From: Synanceia verrucosa
Lineage: Eukaryota; Chordata; Actinopteri; Perciformes; Synanceiidae
Assembly (NCBI GenBank): GCA_029721515.1
Contig: CM056565.1
Span: 10,542,742 to 10,606,741, forward strand
Reading direction: 5' to 3'
DNA: 64,000 nucleotides
Shown piece by piece: positions 63,756-64,000 of this stretch. Each line of letters starts with the position of its first letter. Position 1 is the first letter of the stretch. The position numbers and the translations under genes are program-made. The notes beneath the pieces are model-generated. The model saw only the letters and a program-made list of their open reading frames with translations, was not told the origin of the DNA and searched no databases.

Positions 63756-64000
63756 GCACGCACGGCCATCCAGCAAAGTCTTATCTGTGTAAGTTTAAAC
63801 TCTGGTTATATGTAAAATTGACACACAATATAAAGCAAAGAGCAGTGTTGCACCACTTTCTTTACATTCACCTGATGCAGCTTTTGTCCACAGTTGAATG
63901 CATTTTTAAATATGCCACTTTAAACATTGAAAATAGGATTTCTTTCTTATTTACGTACTTGGACTGGCTGGTGATTGAGCCAAGAAATGGGTGAATACTA
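63756..64000 (+). other. slc12a9 3' UTR, incomplete
   Basis: The window ends 245 bp after the stop codon. No canonical AATAAA is present. An aatataaagc variant occurs near 63827, so the 3' end probably lies beyond the window. Confidence 0.6.

Overview
This is a stretch of vertebrate chromosome, almost certainly from a teleost fish. Its genes have many exons with GT-AG introns, its proteins match vertebrate families end to end, and its interspersed repeats are of kinds common in fish genomes (Tc1-like, PIF/Harbinger-like, TTAA-flanked elements, a tRNA-derived SINE). I see no operons, CRISPR arrays or prokaryotic systems.

Layout. (1) 1-5855, + strand: the last ten coding exons (392 codons plus stop) of a phospholipase D gene, best called pld2, with the second HKD catalytic motif. 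One of its introns holds an L1-like LINE fragment split by a SINE. (2) 5856-11713: the intergenic region. It carries a ~1.9-kb minisatellite (8498-10410) with a 53-bp higher-order unit, ending just before the presumed mink1 promoter and 5' UTR. (3) 11714-39053, + strand: the complete coding sequence of mink1 (misshapen-like kinase 1). I rebuilt it as 32 coding exons whose lengths sum to 3903 nt, or 1300 residues plus stop. Its introns hold several DNA-transposon relics. (4) 39054-47187: convergent 3' flanks of mink1 and gnb2, with a 19-bp minisatellite and a PIF/Harbinger relic. (5) 47188-51195, - strand: the complete coding sequence of gnb2 (G-protein beta subunit 2), nine coding exons, 1023 nt, exactly 340 residues plus stop. 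(6) 51196-58150: 5' regions of the divergent pair gnb2/slc12a9, with old repeats and a CTCF-like motif. (7) 58151-63755, + strand: the complete coding sequence of slc12a9, 13 coding exons, 2724 nt, 907 residues plus stop.

The four genes do not form a pathway, although phospholipase D, a Ste20-type kinase and Gbeta all belong to plasma-membrane and cytoskeletal signalling. SLC12A9 is a cation-chloride-cotransporter family member. In human, as I recall, PLD2 and MINK1 are neighbours on 17p13, whereas GNB2 and SLC12A9 lie together on 7q22, so the window joins two human synteny blocks near 39-47 kb.

I found no convincing new biological system. The items most worth a second look are the 53-bp minisatellite beside the mink1 promoter (its unit length makes both strands open in more than one frame), a conserved 8-residue microexon and a 29-residue cassette-type exon in mink1, the long-inverted-repeat TTAA element in mink1 intron 26, several nested insertions with clear target-site duplications, and two unexplained perfect hairpins. 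All exon boundaries were placed by reading frame, splice dinucleotides and remembered family sequence, without alignment software.
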